Positions 44,029 to 56,498 are shown, numbered from the stretch's first letter. The stretch is 64,000 nucleotides of DNA from Rheum nobile (GCA_027886185.1 WOAB01000040.1:1178001-1242000), one strand, 5' to 3'. Translations and numbers: made by a program. Notes: a model not told the origin generated them from the sequence alone.

Positions 44029-47000
44029 GCTAGGAGATAGATATCCTTCATTCCCAGCTTGACATTTAGTTGTTGAAATCTTGAGAGATAGAGGCCTTTG
44101 GTCAGGACATCAGCAACTTGGTCTTCAGAAGGAATATAGGATATAAAGATTAATCCACTTTCAAGTTTCTCTTTGATGAAGTGACGATCAATCTCCACAT
44201 GCTTAGTTTTGTGATGTTGGACAGGATTATGAGCAATGCTGATTGCAGACTTGTTGTCACACCTTAGAGTCATTGGTCATTCCCATTTCACCCTTAAGTC
44301 ATTTAGGATGATCTGAACCCATAACATTTCACATATCCCTTGAGCAAGAGCTCTAAATTCAGATTCAACAGAGGATCTAGCAACCACATTCTGTTTCTTG
44401 CTTCTCCATATGACAAGATTTCCACCAATTAGGACACAATAACCATAGGTGGATCTCCTATCAGAAACAGACCCAACATAATCAACATCAGTAAATGCCT
44501 CAACAGTCAGTTTGTTCCCTCGCTTGAATAGAATTCCTTTCCCAGGGTTGCCTTTCAGATAGTGAAGAACCCTGTAGGTTGCTAACAAGTGGGATTCCCG
44601 AGGATCATGCATGAATTGGCTTATGACACTCACAGCATAAGCAATGTCTGGTCTGGTATGAGATAAGTAGATCAATTTTCCACAAAGTCTCTGATACATC
44701 TGTTTGTCCACACCTTCTTCATTATTTGCTTCTCCTAGCCTATGATTAGGGTCAATAGGTGTTGTGGCTGGTTTGCAAACACTCTTCCCAGTTTCCTTTA
44801 GAAGATCAGTAATATACTTCTGTTGGGATAGGAAAATGCCATGTGAGGAATGAGCAACTTCAATGCCAAGAAAGTACTTTAGGGTACCTAGGGATTTAAT
44901 CTCAAATTCAGCTTCCAGTTTTCTCTTTAAGCTCTCCTTTTCCACATCATTGTCACCAGTGACAATTATGTCATCAACATATACTAGGAGAATAGTGACT
45001 CCCCCTGAAGCTGAATGCTTGATGAACAGGGTGTGATCACCTTGTCTTTGATGATAACCAGCTGTCTTCATTACTGCAGTAAACCTGCCAAACCAGGCCC
45101 TTGGCGATTGTTTACGGCCATAAAGGGCCTTCTTCAATCTACACACTTTAGTGACATCATCAGATTCAAAGCCAGGAGGCACTCTCATATAGATTTCTTC
45201 TTCTAATGTACCATGAAGAAAGGCATTTTTCACATCATACTGGAGCAGATTCCAATTGTAATGAGCAGCTAAGGAAATCAGAATCCTTACAGTGTTCATC
45301 TTTGCAACAGGTGCAAAGGTATCTTGATAATCAATACCATAGGTCTGAGTGAATCCTTTGGCCACCAGTCTGGCTTTGTGTCTCTCTAAAATCCCATCAG
45401 CTCTGTATTTGAGGGCAAAAATCCATCTGCAATCCACCACATTCTTACCAGTAGGCTTATCCACAATCTCCCAAGTCTGATTTTTCTCTAAAGCCAACAT
45501 CTCTTCCTTCATGGCTTTCCTCCATTCTCTATGCTTTAATGCTTCTGAAACCGAGCTGGGAATGGGAGTTTGGTTGAGGTGCTTGATAAATCTCTGGTGA
45601 GAGGGTGAGAACCTATGTAAGGACACATGGTTGGCCAAAGGATAAAGAGGTCTCTTGGTGCATTCTCGAGGTTGTTTCCTTAGGGAAATGGGTTGTTCAA
45701 GCTCAGCAAGACTAGGATCATGGAGAGTTTGAGAGTCAAGGCTGTTGGATTCAGAATCATTACCTGGAGAGATGGCAGCATCAAGACCCAAGTCGGGGGT
45801 GACAGATTGGACTGGATGCTGAGTGGCCTTGTTTCTCCTGGAATAAACTTGAGGATATCTAGTAGGAGGATGTTCAATTGAGAGGTCTGGAGAGGGTACA
45901 AGGGTTAACTCACTCATGGTTGGTGAGGAGCCCACATTCAGTTCAGGGAAGCTGAGAAACTATGGGGTTGGAGCACTGTTGGAGATTAACTCTTGGGACT
46001 TGGGGTAGAAAGGAGTGTTTTCAGCAAAGGTGACATCCATGGAGATGTAGGATTTTCTAGATGAGGGGTCATAACACTTGTACCCTTTCTGAGTTGGGGA
46101 ATACCCAAGAAACAGACATTTGATGGCTTTTGGATCAAGTTTCCCCCTTAATGGCTGAGGAACATGAACAAAGACAGTGCAGCCAAACAGTTTAGGCTCA
46201 AGGGTGGAGGCTTTCCAAGAGGGATAGAATTTTTTAAGGCATTCCAAGGGGCTTTTGTAGCTCAAGGTTTTTGTAGGAAGTCTGTTGATAAGATAGGTAG
46301 AGGTGAGGACAACATCTCCCCAAAAAGACTTAGGCACAGTGTTGGTAAAGAGCAAGGCACGAGTGACTTCCAGAATATGCCTATTTTTCCTTTCTGCAAG
46401 GCCATTTTGTTGAGGAGTATAAACACAAGAGGACTCATGAATGATACCTTTAGATTGAAGGAAAGATGACAAGGATTGATTGAAATAGTCCTTAGCATTG
46501 TCAGTTCTGATCCTTTGGATTTTGGTATCAAACTGAGTTAGGATCATGGAATGGAAGATGGGAAAAATTTGGCTAAAATCAGATTTGTTTTTGAGGAGAT
46601 AAACCCACATGATTCTAGTACAATCATCAATTAGAGTCACAAACCACTTAGCACCTGAAATATTAGGTAAAGGAGATGGTCCCTATATATCACTATGAAT
46701 GAGTTGAAATGGGTACAAAGATCTCCTATTACTAATAGGAAAAGGAACCTGGGTATGTTTAGCTAACTCACACACCTCACATTGAAACTGAGAAGTAACC
46801 AAATTGTGACATAACTCAGGGTACAAAAGTTTTAAGGTTTGAAGAGAGGGATGGCCAAGCCGACGATGGTGGAGCCAGAGATCTTCATTGGGGATAGCTG
46901 TGGAAGAAAAAGAGCATGGAGTGGGATTATCCTCAAGTTTCTCCAGTTGATAGAGGCCATCCTTTTCTTTAGCAAGTCTAATCCTCTTCCCCGTACTCTG

Positions 47001-48308
47001 GTCCTGTATAACACAAACAGAAGGAGTGAAGATAGCATGACAATTTTGGTCTTTTGTGAGTTTACTAATAGAGATCAAGTCTGTTGATAATTCAGGAACA
47101 TGAAGCACATTTTTTAGATTTAATGTGGAAGAGAGAGGAATTGAGCCTTTTCCAGCAATTTTGGCTAGGGATCCATTTGCTGTCATTATGGTCTGGTTAC
47201 TAGAGGGTTGATAATTATGGATTTGGCTAGAGGACTTGGTCATATGGTCAGAAGCACCCGAGTCAATGACCCATTTTGTGGAGGAAGGAACTCCAGAGGC
47301 ATTAAAGCAAGAAGGTGAAGTGTTACCTTTCAAAGCAAGAGAGCATTGGCTAGAAGAAGTGTTACCAGTAGTCTTCTCCAGAGACATGAAGAATTTTCTG
47401 AATTTCTGGAGGTCAGCTGATGACAGTTCTCCACCATCATCTTCTCCTTGGACACCTTCAGTAGTCATGTTCACCCTGGGCCTAGGAGACAGGTTTCTGC
47501 TGTTGTTCCAGACCTTATCTGGAGGTTTCCCATGGAGTTTCCAGCACTTCTCTTGAACATGGCCAGATTTCTTGCAATGACTGCACCACCTATCATCTTT
47601 CTTCCCATTTTTAGTCATTAGAGCACTGCTCTCAGTAACACCTGGTTTAGGTTTAAGCATTACAGCTCTCCTACTTTCTTCATCTTTCACAATGAAGAAT
47701 ATTTCTTCATGAGTTGGAAGTTCTCCCCCTCGACCAAGGATCTGAACTCTGACTTGGTCATACTCAGAGTTCAGTCCAGCCAGGAACACATAAGCCCTGT
47801 GTTTGTCTTGGAACTTCTTCCATTTGGTGGCATCAGCATTGCACTCCATCTCCAACACTTGATACTGGTCAAACTCTTGCCAGAAGCTTTGAAGAAGATT
47901 CCCATACTCAGTGATGGTCTTTTCCCCTTGCTTGATGGAGTATGCCTTGACAGTAAGCTCAAATGTCAGAGCTTCATCCTTTGCTTTGGAGTAGGATCTA
48001 CAGATGAAGTCCCACACATCCTTGGCTGTCTTCAAGAACATGCAGGAGACACTTACAGACGGCTCCATGGACTCCCAAAGCCATAACATAATCATGGAGT
48101 CTGTTTCTTCCCAAGAAGAAAACTCCTTGTTGTTAGGGACACTTTCTGTCAAGTGCTTCATCTTCCCTTTACCCTTGAGGTAGGTTTTAACTGCCTGAGA
48201 CCAGATAAGATAGTTCTTCCCATTGAGTTTATAAGCAGACTGAAGGCTTTGAAACTCTTCTTTCTTCTTCGTGGAAGAATTCTCAGTATTGTCTATGGTT
48301 TTAGTCAT
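44025..48308 (-). pseudogene. Copia gag-pol polyprotein, one frame with three stops
   Basis: ATG 48308. Gag has the copia core NYLIWSQAVKTYLKGKGK and a CCHC knuckle WCSHCKKSGHVQEKC. Protease DSGASDHM near 47265. Integrase HHCC with CEVCELAKHTQ, then the DDE core with DDCTRIMW, RTDNAKD and PQQNGLAERKNR. RT has DYQDTFAPVAKMNTVR, LLQYDVKNAFLHG and LLVYVDDIIVTGD; RNase H has SVESEFRALAQGI, RCDNKSAISIA and KTKHVEIDRHFI. It ends near 44025. Stops: TAG 46683-46685, TAG 45960-45962, TGA 44277-44279, all fitting single transitions. No frameshift seen. It would encode all enzymes for replication. Confidence 0.9.
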
Positions 48309-48405
48309 GATAGACAAAAAAGGTAGCAATGAAGGCTACAAAGGAATGAAGGAAAGAAGCAGCAATGAAGGCTGCTAAGACAAAAAAAAAGATTAGAGCA
48401 ACCGT

Positions 48406-48418
48406 GGCTCTGATACCA
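48406..48418 (-). other. Primer binding site of copia element 1
   Basis: Minus strand TGGTATCAGAGCC abuts the 5' LTR and matches the initiator tRNA-Met 3' end. Confidence 0.9.
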
Positions 48419-48652
48419 TGAAAGCGGAAAGAAGGAAGAAGATGAAGAAGATATGAAAACCTTACTTAATCTATTACTGAAGGAAGAAGAGAGTATAAAT
48501 ACAGAGAACTGTTATAGAAGACAACAAAGAGAAGTAAATGCACATACAATCCCTAGACTAATAATAAAAGAGAAGCATGCACCTAGGGACAATAAGTACG
48601 GATAACACAATTTACAACTTAACAATAAATGATAAGAACACAATAACCAACA
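48419..48652 (-). repeat. 5' LTR of copia element 1
   Basis: 234 bp, partner of 43783-44017. Confidence 0.95.
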
Positions 48653-48657
48653 ATATG

Positions 48658-49274
48658 TATTGAATCAATTATATTGATAAACATAGAAATATGAAAATGC
48701 TTCAAAATGAAAAACTAGAAACTCACGGGGTAACCAAACGAGCCCTTAATTAAATATTATTGGTGTAGTTTTAAGCTAGATTTTTGCAACATGAAACTAT
48801 GTAAATGAAGATTCCATTATTACCTTGCATGACTTCCCTTTGGCTTGATTGCATAATAAATATTGGAAGACAACGGCTAATTGATGGCACAGATGAAATA
48901 GACTGGATCATATGACTCTTCTCTAATTGAAATATTGATCAGGTGACCGGGTCACTATCTCCTCTTGCTCAATTATTTTCTGATTTGATATGGTTTATCT
49001 GCTTCAAGAATCAAGACTAAGGTTATGTTTATTTCCAAGAATCATGAGGCCATAGTTTCGACCTACTGAGCTTGGAGATAGAGTAGATTCAGGTGAAGAT
49101 CCTATAAGGAGTTATGCATATGGTCATAATGTGGTATATGGGTTTGCATTAGTATGGTCTTGGTTTGATTCTTTTAGAACTTTCACAATCATCTAGAAAA
49201 TAGCCATCACCTGAACCCCAAAATCAAGCAAATCTCCTAATGTTTTCAGTTCCTCTTAACATACTAGTTTGTGG
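48658..49274. other. 3' flank of the host gene
   Basis: No gene seen. It probably holds the 3' UTR of the minus-strand gene at 49275-50612. Confidence 0.4.
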
Positions 49275-50612
49275 CTAATGTCGTTTTCCTCTGCCACCTT
49301 TCTTCTTCTGATTCTGCTTGCCCCCCTTTCTCTTCCCTTGGCTTTTCTTCCCTTTGTTGCCCATGGAAAGGCTACTGTCATCCTCCTTTCTCGAAGCAGG
49401 CTTCAACAAACGGTCTACATGCAGGCAACCATTTACAAAAGTCCCTTGGCTTGGCCTCAACCCCATTTCGACGGGCTTGCGCTTATCTACATGTCGCTTG
49501 CTGGTACTGCTTTCCCCAAGCAACGCCCCAAATCATCCAAGAGCAAGTCTCTGCATAATTAACATGTTGAGTTTGAAAACTCGGCTAGTCACTATGAAGA
49601 TCAAGGGTGGTTGGTTTGGTTACCTCTTTCATCAATTTTTCTTCTCTTTGCTTCTGGTTCTTCATAGTAGGTCGTGCCACACTCAGGGGCAACCTCTGCT
49701 TCTTCAGAGCCTTAGCTTTAACAAAAAAACTAGTAAGCACACACTCGCTAATTCATTTCACTTTTTTTTCTCATCAATTTTTTTTTTTTACATTTTCAAA
49801 TGATCAGTTGGAGAAATAAATCTACCTTGCCCCCAAGTTGTAACACCTTCTTATTCTCCAAATCCTTCTTCTCTTTCCATGTCAAACATGAAGAACCTAC
49901 ATAAATTAAGCTTAACAATCAACAAGCATAAAAAGGAACACTGGTCACTTGAAATACTAAAAATTAAAGGCATCAAAGCTGACAAAATCGGGATTATCTC
50001 CACAAAGCTTTTATTACAAAAATGAAAGGCAGAGTCAGCTCCATACTACTCTTTTATTTATATTTATTCCAAGATAGACTGATCAGATTGTATCTTTGTT
50101 TTTATGGCAGACTATACTGATCGGCATCTCCAACTAGTGTACGTTTTGATGTGCATGTAAATTCAACAGTTTAATAAAATTGCTTGCTCCAGATTCAACC
50201 AACTCAAGAAGGTCAAAATATAGAGAGAAATCATAATTATTTCTACATCAAACAACCCCAACATGTAATTCTACTGCAGTTTCTTTCTTGTGTTAAACTA
50301 GGACTTTTAACATTTAGGAGTGTGGTACAGTTAACATATTGACAGCATTAGTTAGATTGATAATCTGGCAGTATTCTACAACTGAAAATTATTCAGCATA
50401 GCCAAAGGTAAAAGGCCACAAGTGAACTATATGAACTGTCACACAATCTATACAGCAAACTTCAAATCTTACGGCAAATCAAGAGGAACCAGAAAGGAAT
50501 TACCAAGATTTTCGATTTCCTTCCTTATTTTCCGAAAGTTCCATTCTTGCTCCTCTGCCTCCATTGGAGCTTTAGAACGTTCACCTCTACCAACTTGTTT
50601 ATTTGGATGCAT
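49275..50612 (-). pseudogene. Conserved plant basic protein gene, four exons, one nonsense codon
   Basis: Exons with GT-AG borders and matching phases: 50612-50504, 49896-49826, 49710-49624, 49550-49275; about 184 codons. ATG 50612 (MHPNKQVGRGERSKAPMEAE). Blocks: EQEWNFRKIRKEIENLG; LTWKEKKDLENKKVLQLGGK; ALKKQRLPLSVARPTMKNQ then KQREEKL; FGALLGESSTSKRHVDKRKP then EMGLRPSQGTFVNGCLHVD; and a Lys/Gly-rich tail (QGKRKGGKQNQKKKGGRGKRH, read from 49338). I recall a conserved plant family with the same block order but know no function; the basic tail suggests a nuclear or nucleolar RNA-binding protein. TGA at 49533-49535 in exon 4 stops the frame just after the last intron; CGA to TGA is plausible. 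The rest is clean, so this could be a recent null allele or a base error. Confidence 0.65.
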
Positions 50613-50730
50613 ATTGTAGCATTTAAATAAACGTACTGCAGCGTGAAAACATATGAATTGGAAGATAAATACAAATCCAATTTAGTCGAGCTCGATCTAC
50701 TCGGAACCCTAAAAACCGTTAGGCTACGAC

Positions 50731-50953
50731 TATTGAAATAATAATTCCATTGATTATTTATTTCCTTAAGATATATTATGTATTGCCTTATGTCAATTAT
50801 AGGATAGAATTATATTCCTTTTTTTGTTTAGGAAAGAGCAAGATTATAGCCCTAATCTTGCTCTTGACCGTTGTTTGTTTTCTTTGTATAAGGCTCCTTC
50901 ATTGTAATCAATCAAATTACAGTAATACAATTCAGCCTTCTAAGGTTTCTTCA
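50731..50953 (+). repeat. 5' LTR of copia element 2
   Basis: 223 bp; partner 55469-55697 has a small insertion in GGCTCCTGTCTCC. Confidence 0.9.
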
Positions 50954-50963
50954 TGGTATCAGC
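50954..50963 (+). other. Primer binding site of copia element 2
   Basis: TGGTATCAGC, one base different from the usual iMet-complementary TGGTATCAGAGC. Confidence 0.8.
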
Positions 50964-51005
50964 TTTTCTTCTTCATTAACACAACACTCTTCAATTTCTT
51001 TCTCC

Positions 51006-52003
51006 ATGCCGGAAACAACTACAACCGAGCCATGGAAGGATTCCAACCACCCATTATTTCTCCACCACTCCGATCAACCGGGCACTGTCTTGGTGTCACA
51101 ACAATTGGTGGAAGACAATTTTACTACTTGGCAAGAGTCTATGATGATGGCCTTAACCGTAAAGAACAAAGCCGGCTTCGTCACCGGATCTCTGCCTCGC
51201 CCTACGGACAAACCGAACGAGGAGCTTCAATGGGAACGATGCAATGTCCTCGTCAAAACTTGGCTCCTCGGATCCATGTCGAAGGAGATCTCTAAAAGTG
51301 TCATTCATTGCAAGGATGCTCGAGGTATTTGGCTCGAACTCTTTGAACGATTTTCTCAATCTAATATCGTCTCCCTTTTTAATGTCGAGAAGGCAATTCA
51401 TGATTGCACCCAAGGGAATGATTCCGTAAGTGCATACTTCACCAAATTAAAATCTTTTTGGGATGAAAAAGACGCATTGGCTGGCTTTCCTCCATGTTCA
51501 TGTGATGCTGCCGCATACATCAAGGTGTTTATTGCCAATCAAAAGACTATGCAATTTTTAATGGGGCTCAACCCTGATTTTGAGCAAGTTTGCAGCAGTA
51601 TAATTGGCTTGGATCCCTTCCCTGAGCCTAATAAAGCATACTCGATGGTGCTCTGTCAAGAGCAGCAGGCGAAAATCTCTTCCGCCAAGCCTCCGCCGCC
51701 GGGTGATAGTTCCGCCTTTGCTGTCAAACAGGGCAAGGAGGAGACGGTTCCTGGTGGCACTAAGTACTGTGACAAATGTCACATGTCCAACCACTATACG
51801 AGGCAATGTCGCGCCCACCTCAAGTCCTCTTTTTGCAACAACAAGGGTCACACCGTCGACTACTGTAGGAAGAAGAAAAGGGCCACTGATGCAGGGAATT
51901 CGGGCAGCAGCGTTAATCTGGCTGATGCAGGGACACCTGCCACCGGGCTCGCCTTGCTCAACACTCCTGGCAGTGTCTCTCTCTCTCGTCTGCTGAGTAC
52001 CAC
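51006..52003 (+). pseudogene. Gag of copia element 2
   Basis: ATG 51006. Copia gag core QQLVEDNFTTWQESMMMAL, then WLLGSMSKEISKSV and YFTKLKSFWDE. Zinc knuckle CDKCHMSNHYTRQC is intact; a second one, FCNNKGHTVDYC, lacks its first Cys pair. The frame is lost near 51985 in a (CT)n run, where a +1/-1 slip separates gag from protease. Confidence 0.85.
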
Positions 52004-53095
52004 CAGGTGATGACACTCCTCAGCCGGCTGCACCCTTCTTCTGGACAGCAGCAGCCGCACACCTCTATATATAACTCCACTGCGAACCAAGTTGGTAATT
52101 CCTCAGCCTTCACTCACTTCTCAGGTAACCTCCATACACACTCGAACCCTTTAGTTCGTACTTCATGGATACTTGATAGCGGTGCTAGCGACCACATTAC
52201 TTATACTACGAAATTTCTTGATTCTTATGAGATTGCGCCTAACCATTTTGTGCATCTTCCCGATGGTAAATCATACAAAGTTTCTCACATAGGATCCGTA
52301 TCTTTTATGCCTCATCTCACCCTTAAACATGTGTTATGTGTTCCTGACTTTGCAGTGAATTTAATCTCCATTAGCAAACTGATTCATGACTCTTTTTATG
52401 CTACAATTTTCTTGAAAAATTTATGTATCATTCAGGACCTATGCATGGGGAAGACGATTGGGATGGGGTATGAGAATGATGGCTTGTTTTTCTTGCACAC
52501 CAGACCGCAATCCGTCCTTTGCAATGTATCCACATCGGACTCCTTATGGCATCAACAAGTCGGTCATCCGTCTCATCAAGTATCTTCTTTAATTCCAGTT
52601 TTTAAAAATAAAATTGTTGTTGACAAAACTTGTTTAATTTGTCCTTTGGCAAAACAAACTCGGAATCCCTTTCCGCTTCATACTACTACTAGTTCGTCTT
52701 GTTTTGATCTTATTCACATGGATATTTGGGGAGGCTACCACGTTCCTTGTTTGAGTGGAGCTCGTTATTTTCTAACTATTGTGGATGATCACTCTAAGTT
52801 TACTTGGATTTATCTTATGAAAAGCAAAGCCAAGGCACACCCTCTTGTTATTCAATTTATTCAACTCTTCGAAAATCAGTTTTCCAAGTGCATCAAAGTT
52901 GTTCGTAGTGATAATGGTCCCGAATTTAAATGTTATGATTTCTATTCTTCTAAAGGCATTTTGCATCAAACTAGTTGCATCAATACACCTCAACAAAACG
53001 GTGTCGCCGAACGCCAACACCGCCATTTGTTGAATGTTGCTCGTGCACTTCTTTTTCAATCCCGCTTACCTAAGATTTTTTGGGTGACGCCATTC
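52004..53095 (+). pseudogene. Protease and integrase of copia element 2
   Basis: Protease DSGASDHITYTTKF near 52170. GAG-preintegrase region with SLWHQQVGHPSHQ and CPLAKQTRNPF. Integrase core DIWGGYHVP, RSDNGPEF and PQQNGVAERQHR. A one-base loss near 53085 (TTTTTTGGGTGAC) shifts the frame. Confidence 0.85.
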
Positions 53096-53700
53096 TTACC
53101 GCTACCTATTTAATAAACCGTTTACCAAGTCATCATTTACAAAACAAAATGCCTTTTGAAATACTTTTTTATAAACCACCTATTTATACTCATTTGCGTG
53201 TTTTTGGTTGTCGATGCTTTGCATCTACACACCCTCTACGCCCGAGCAAATTTGATGCTCGATTCGTCGAGTGTGTTTTCCTTGGTTACCCACCCGGTAC
53301 TAAGGGTTACAAAGTTTACAACCTCGAAAGCAAGAAAATTTTAATCTCCCGCGATGTTGTTTTTCATGAAACCGAATTCCCGTTTTCCACTCGATCTTTT
53401 GAAACTATGCAAAGCACCGATCTTCCTCAACCGACTTCTCAACCCACTCCGGCCCTATATGATGATCCGTTGCCTCTCCCTACCACACCTACACTCACCA
53501 CTCCGCTGCCACCCTCACAATCACCCTCCCAAACTACTCTACCTACGTCCACCGAACCCTTGCCACACTCACCCCCTACGTTAACTATACCACCCCAGGA
53601 ACCAATGCCTACCACCACCTCTCCCATGCCTATGCCACCTGCTACTACCCCACATGACCAACCCATACCACATCCCCCCCATTACCTATCACACTGCTAA
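53096..53700 (+). pseudogene. Integrase C-terminus and linker of copia element 2
   Basis: DAILTATYLINRLPS, VFGCRCFAS and VFLGYPPGTKGYKVY are the usual end of copia integrase, followed by a long Pro/Thr-rich linker. The frame shifts again at about 53690-53720. Confidence 0.8.
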
Positions 53701-53719
53701 CACCACCTACCACCACCAT

Positions 53720-55460
53720 CCAACGACGCATCTCTCGTCCAACCAAACCATCCACACTTCTCCATGACTTCCATGTTGAGGCCACTCTACCCTCTTGTTC
53801 CTCTACCACATCGTCTTCCTCTCATCACATCATCTCTGGTACGCCCTCTCCTCTCGCTCATGTATTATCTTACGATAAGTTTTCTCCTTCATATAAACAC
53901 TTTGTTTCTAACATAATGCTTGAGACGGAACCGATAAGCTTTACGCAGGCCAATCGTTCCATTGTATGGAGGGAGGCCATGGCCAAAGAACTCAAGGCCC
54001 TCGAGGACAACAAGACATGGAGTCTTGTTCCATTGCCACCCGACAAATGTCCCATTGGTTGTAAATGGGTGTACAAAATTAAGTATAACCCCGACGGGAC
54101 CATTGACCGATACAAGGCACGCCTTGTTGCCAAAGGATACACTCAAATTGAGGGCATCGACTATTGCGAGACCTTTGCTCCCGTGGCCAAGTTGACAATT
54201 GTCCGTGTTCTACTTAGTATGGATGCCATTCATGGTTGGCCCTTGCACCAACTCAACATCAACAACGCCTTCCTCAATGGAGACCTAATGGAGGATGTCT
54301 ACATACGGCTGCCCCCAGGTTTCCATGGTAGAGGTGAGACTCGAGTTTGTAAACTTCACAAGTCCTTGTACGGACTTAAACAAGCATCTCGCCAATGGTC
54401 CGTTAAGCTCACTATTGCCTTCACACAAGCCAGTTTTCATCACTCTTGGGCTGACTATTCCTTGTTCGTTCGACAACACGAAGGTACATTCACGGACCTC
54501 CTTGTTTATGTTGATGATGTTATTATTACCGGGACTAACTTGCATGTTATCGAAGACATCAAACTTTTTCTTGCAACCAAGTTCAAGCTCAAGGACATGG
54601 GACCTCTCAAATATTTTCTTGGACTCGAAGTTGCTCGATCAAAGAAGGGTATCGCCCTATGCCAACGCAAGTACGCCCTCGACATCCTCGATGACACCGG
54701 GTTCCTCGGAGCCAAACCGGCCAATGTTCCTCTCGATCAGAACCTAGCCCTCGGAGCTGCTGATGGTGACGCACTCCATGATCCTTCTATTTATCGGCGG
54801 TTGGTGGGTCGTCTCATTTACCTCACCATCACTCGCCCCGACCTTGTCTACGCTGTGCACATTCTTAGCCAATTCATGGCTGCCCCACGCCAGCCCCACC
54901 TAGACGCTGCTCACCAAGTGCTTCGGTACATCAAAGGGTCCCCGGGGCAAGGTATTTTCTTACCCTCGGTTGGCCGCCTTCACTTGACTGCCTATTGCGA
55001 CGCCGATTGAGCACGATGCTGAGACACAAGGAGATCCACCACCGGTTATATTGTTTTCCTCGGAGGTGCTCCTATCTCATGGAAAACAAAGAAGCAAGAC
55101 ACCGTCTCCCGTTCTAGCGCGGAAGCTGAGTACCGCTCCATGGCGTCTGCTTGTTGTGAACTGACATGGCTGCGTACTCTCCTCAACGATCTTCGAGTGC
55201 CCCATCCGCAAGCTGCCACCTTATTTTGCGACAACAAGTCCGCCATCCACATAGGTTCCAACCCCGTTTTCCATGAACGCACTAAACATATCGAAATTGA
55301 TTGTCATGTCATCCGGGAAAAGGTTCAACAAGGACACATTCAGACCTCCCATGTTGGATCCAAGGAGCAACCCGCCTACCTTTTTACGAAGCCTCTCGGA
55401 CCAAGCCTATTCAAGTCACTCTTATCCAAGTTGAGTGTCATTAACCTACACTCTACTTGA
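53720..55460 (+). pseudogene. Reverse transcriptase and RNase H of copia element 2
   Basis: RT motifs: WREAMAKELKALEDNKTW, YKARLVAKGYTQIEG, DYCETFAPVAKLTIVR, LHQLNINNAFLNGDL and the catalytic LLVYVDDVIITG. RNase H: SSAEAEYRSMASACCEL, CDNKSAIHIG, RTKHIEIDCHVI. TGA codons at 55008-55010 and about 55020 sit in DAD-ARC-DT between RT and RNase H. Confidence 0.85.
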
Positions 55461-55468
55461 AGGGGGAG
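55456..55468 (+). other. Polypurine tract of copia element 2
   Basis: TTGAAGGGGGAG directly precedes the 3' LTR at 55469. Confidence 0.75.
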
Positions 55469-55697
55469 TATTGAAATAATAATTCCATTGATTATTTATT
55501 TCCTTAAGATATATTATGTATTGCCTTATGTCAATTATAGGATAGAATTATATTCCTCTTTTTGTTTAGGAAAGAGCAAGATTATAGCCCTAATCTTGCT
55601 CTTGACCGTTGTTTGTTTTCTTTGTATAAGGCTCCTGTCTCCTTCATTGTATCAAACAAATTACAGTAATACAATTCAGCCTTCTAAGGTTTCTTCA
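55469..55697 (+). repeat. 3' LTR of copia element 2
   Basis: 229 bp, partner of 50731-50953. Confidence 0.9.
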
Positions 55698-55702
55698 ACG
55701 AC

Positions 55703-56029
55703 TACCAATCTAAATTGCATAAAAGCTATGAATTCTCCTTATAACACAACATGCAGTAGGTCATGTTGAATTAGAGGCAATTTAAAGATTGTTTCTATCC
55801 TTTCATCCCTTGTTACAGCATATCTTAACTAAATAATGTGTCTATTCCTAATTTCCAACTAAAACAATTAATTAAACAATAAAAGCAGTCAAACAAAAGC
55901 AAAATATCTTCACGAGTTAAACATCATAAATCTCAGTAGACAGTAGCTCACGAAATTATCTTCCAACTAGATTACCAGAAGTCTAGAACAATTAAACATA
56001 CAAATCAACAAGAAAATTCATATATATTC
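55703..56029. other. Former upstream region of the host gene
   Basis: AT-rich; before the copia insertion it lay 5' of the gene at 49275-50612. Nothing else recognised. Confidence 0.4.
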
Positions 56030-56474
56030 AGAACTAGAGGTGAAAGTCACTCTATGAAATAAACCCACCAACGAAGAACTAATCCAGACGAAATTTTCTT
56101 GTAGTAAAATTGAGCCGAGCAATCTACACCAGAACTCCAAAAGTAGAAGAAAATAGAGCAGTACCTTTTGGGGCCAAGTAGGTAATCGTCGGTCGGGGTC
56201 GTGGCCTGGTTCGTGCCTGCGCGGTTGCGCCCTACCCTGGTTCAGTGGTTCGTGGTCGTGGCGGAGACTCGTGGTCGACGGTGGTGTAGAGTAGAGGTCG
56301 GCGCCTCGGCGGCCTTGGACTGGAGAATGGAGGTCGTGTGGTCGATGGGTATTAGGTAATGGGTATAGAGTATAGACGTATAGCGGTATAGTGTATTTTT
56401 TTCTTTTTTTAAAATATAAGAAAAAATTCAGTGGGGGCATTGGCCCCACCGGTCCCAAGGGGAGTCCGCCCCTG
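56030..56474 (-). mobile_element. Right end of a hAT-like element
   Basis: The edge reads on the minus strand CAGGGGCGGACTCCCCTTGG then GGGCCAATGCCCCCACTG, a TIR and subterminal palindrome of a plant hAT-like family. GC-rich sequence at 56170-56340 includes a possible donor AAAAG|GTACTG on the minus strand, perhaps a leader exon. The left end is approximate and its TIR was not found. Confidence 0.4.
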
Positions 56475-56498
56475 TTTTTTAATGTTATAAAGTTATTG

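Larger units (their letters stand above)
43783..48652 (-). mobile_element. Nearly intact Ty1/copia element 1
   Basis: 4870 bp, LTRs of 235 and 234 bp that differ at about six positions by eye, flanked by ATATG (43778-43782, 48653-48657). Read on the minus strand: LTR TGTTGG...TTTCA, iMet PBS, one gag-pol frame, polypurine tract, LTR. Confidence 0.95.
50731..55697 (+). mobile_element. Ty1/copia element 2 with TA...CA LTR ends
   Basis: 4967 bp. LTRs start TATTGAAATAAT and end TTTCTTCA; ACGAC flanks them (50726-50730, 55698-55702). PBS TGGTATCAGC abuts the 5' LTR, and GAAGGGGGAG precedes the 3' LTR. It sits 118 bp upstream of the ATG of the host gene at 50612, in opposite orientation. Confidence 0.9.

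Noticed and set aside
49269..49803. Hydrophobic plus-strand frames suggesting a signal peptide
   Set aside because: Antisense of the last exons of the minus-strand host gene, whose splice phases are consistent.
53439..53666. Gly/Val-rich minus-strand frame
   Set aside because: Antisense of the Pro/Thr-rich copia linker.
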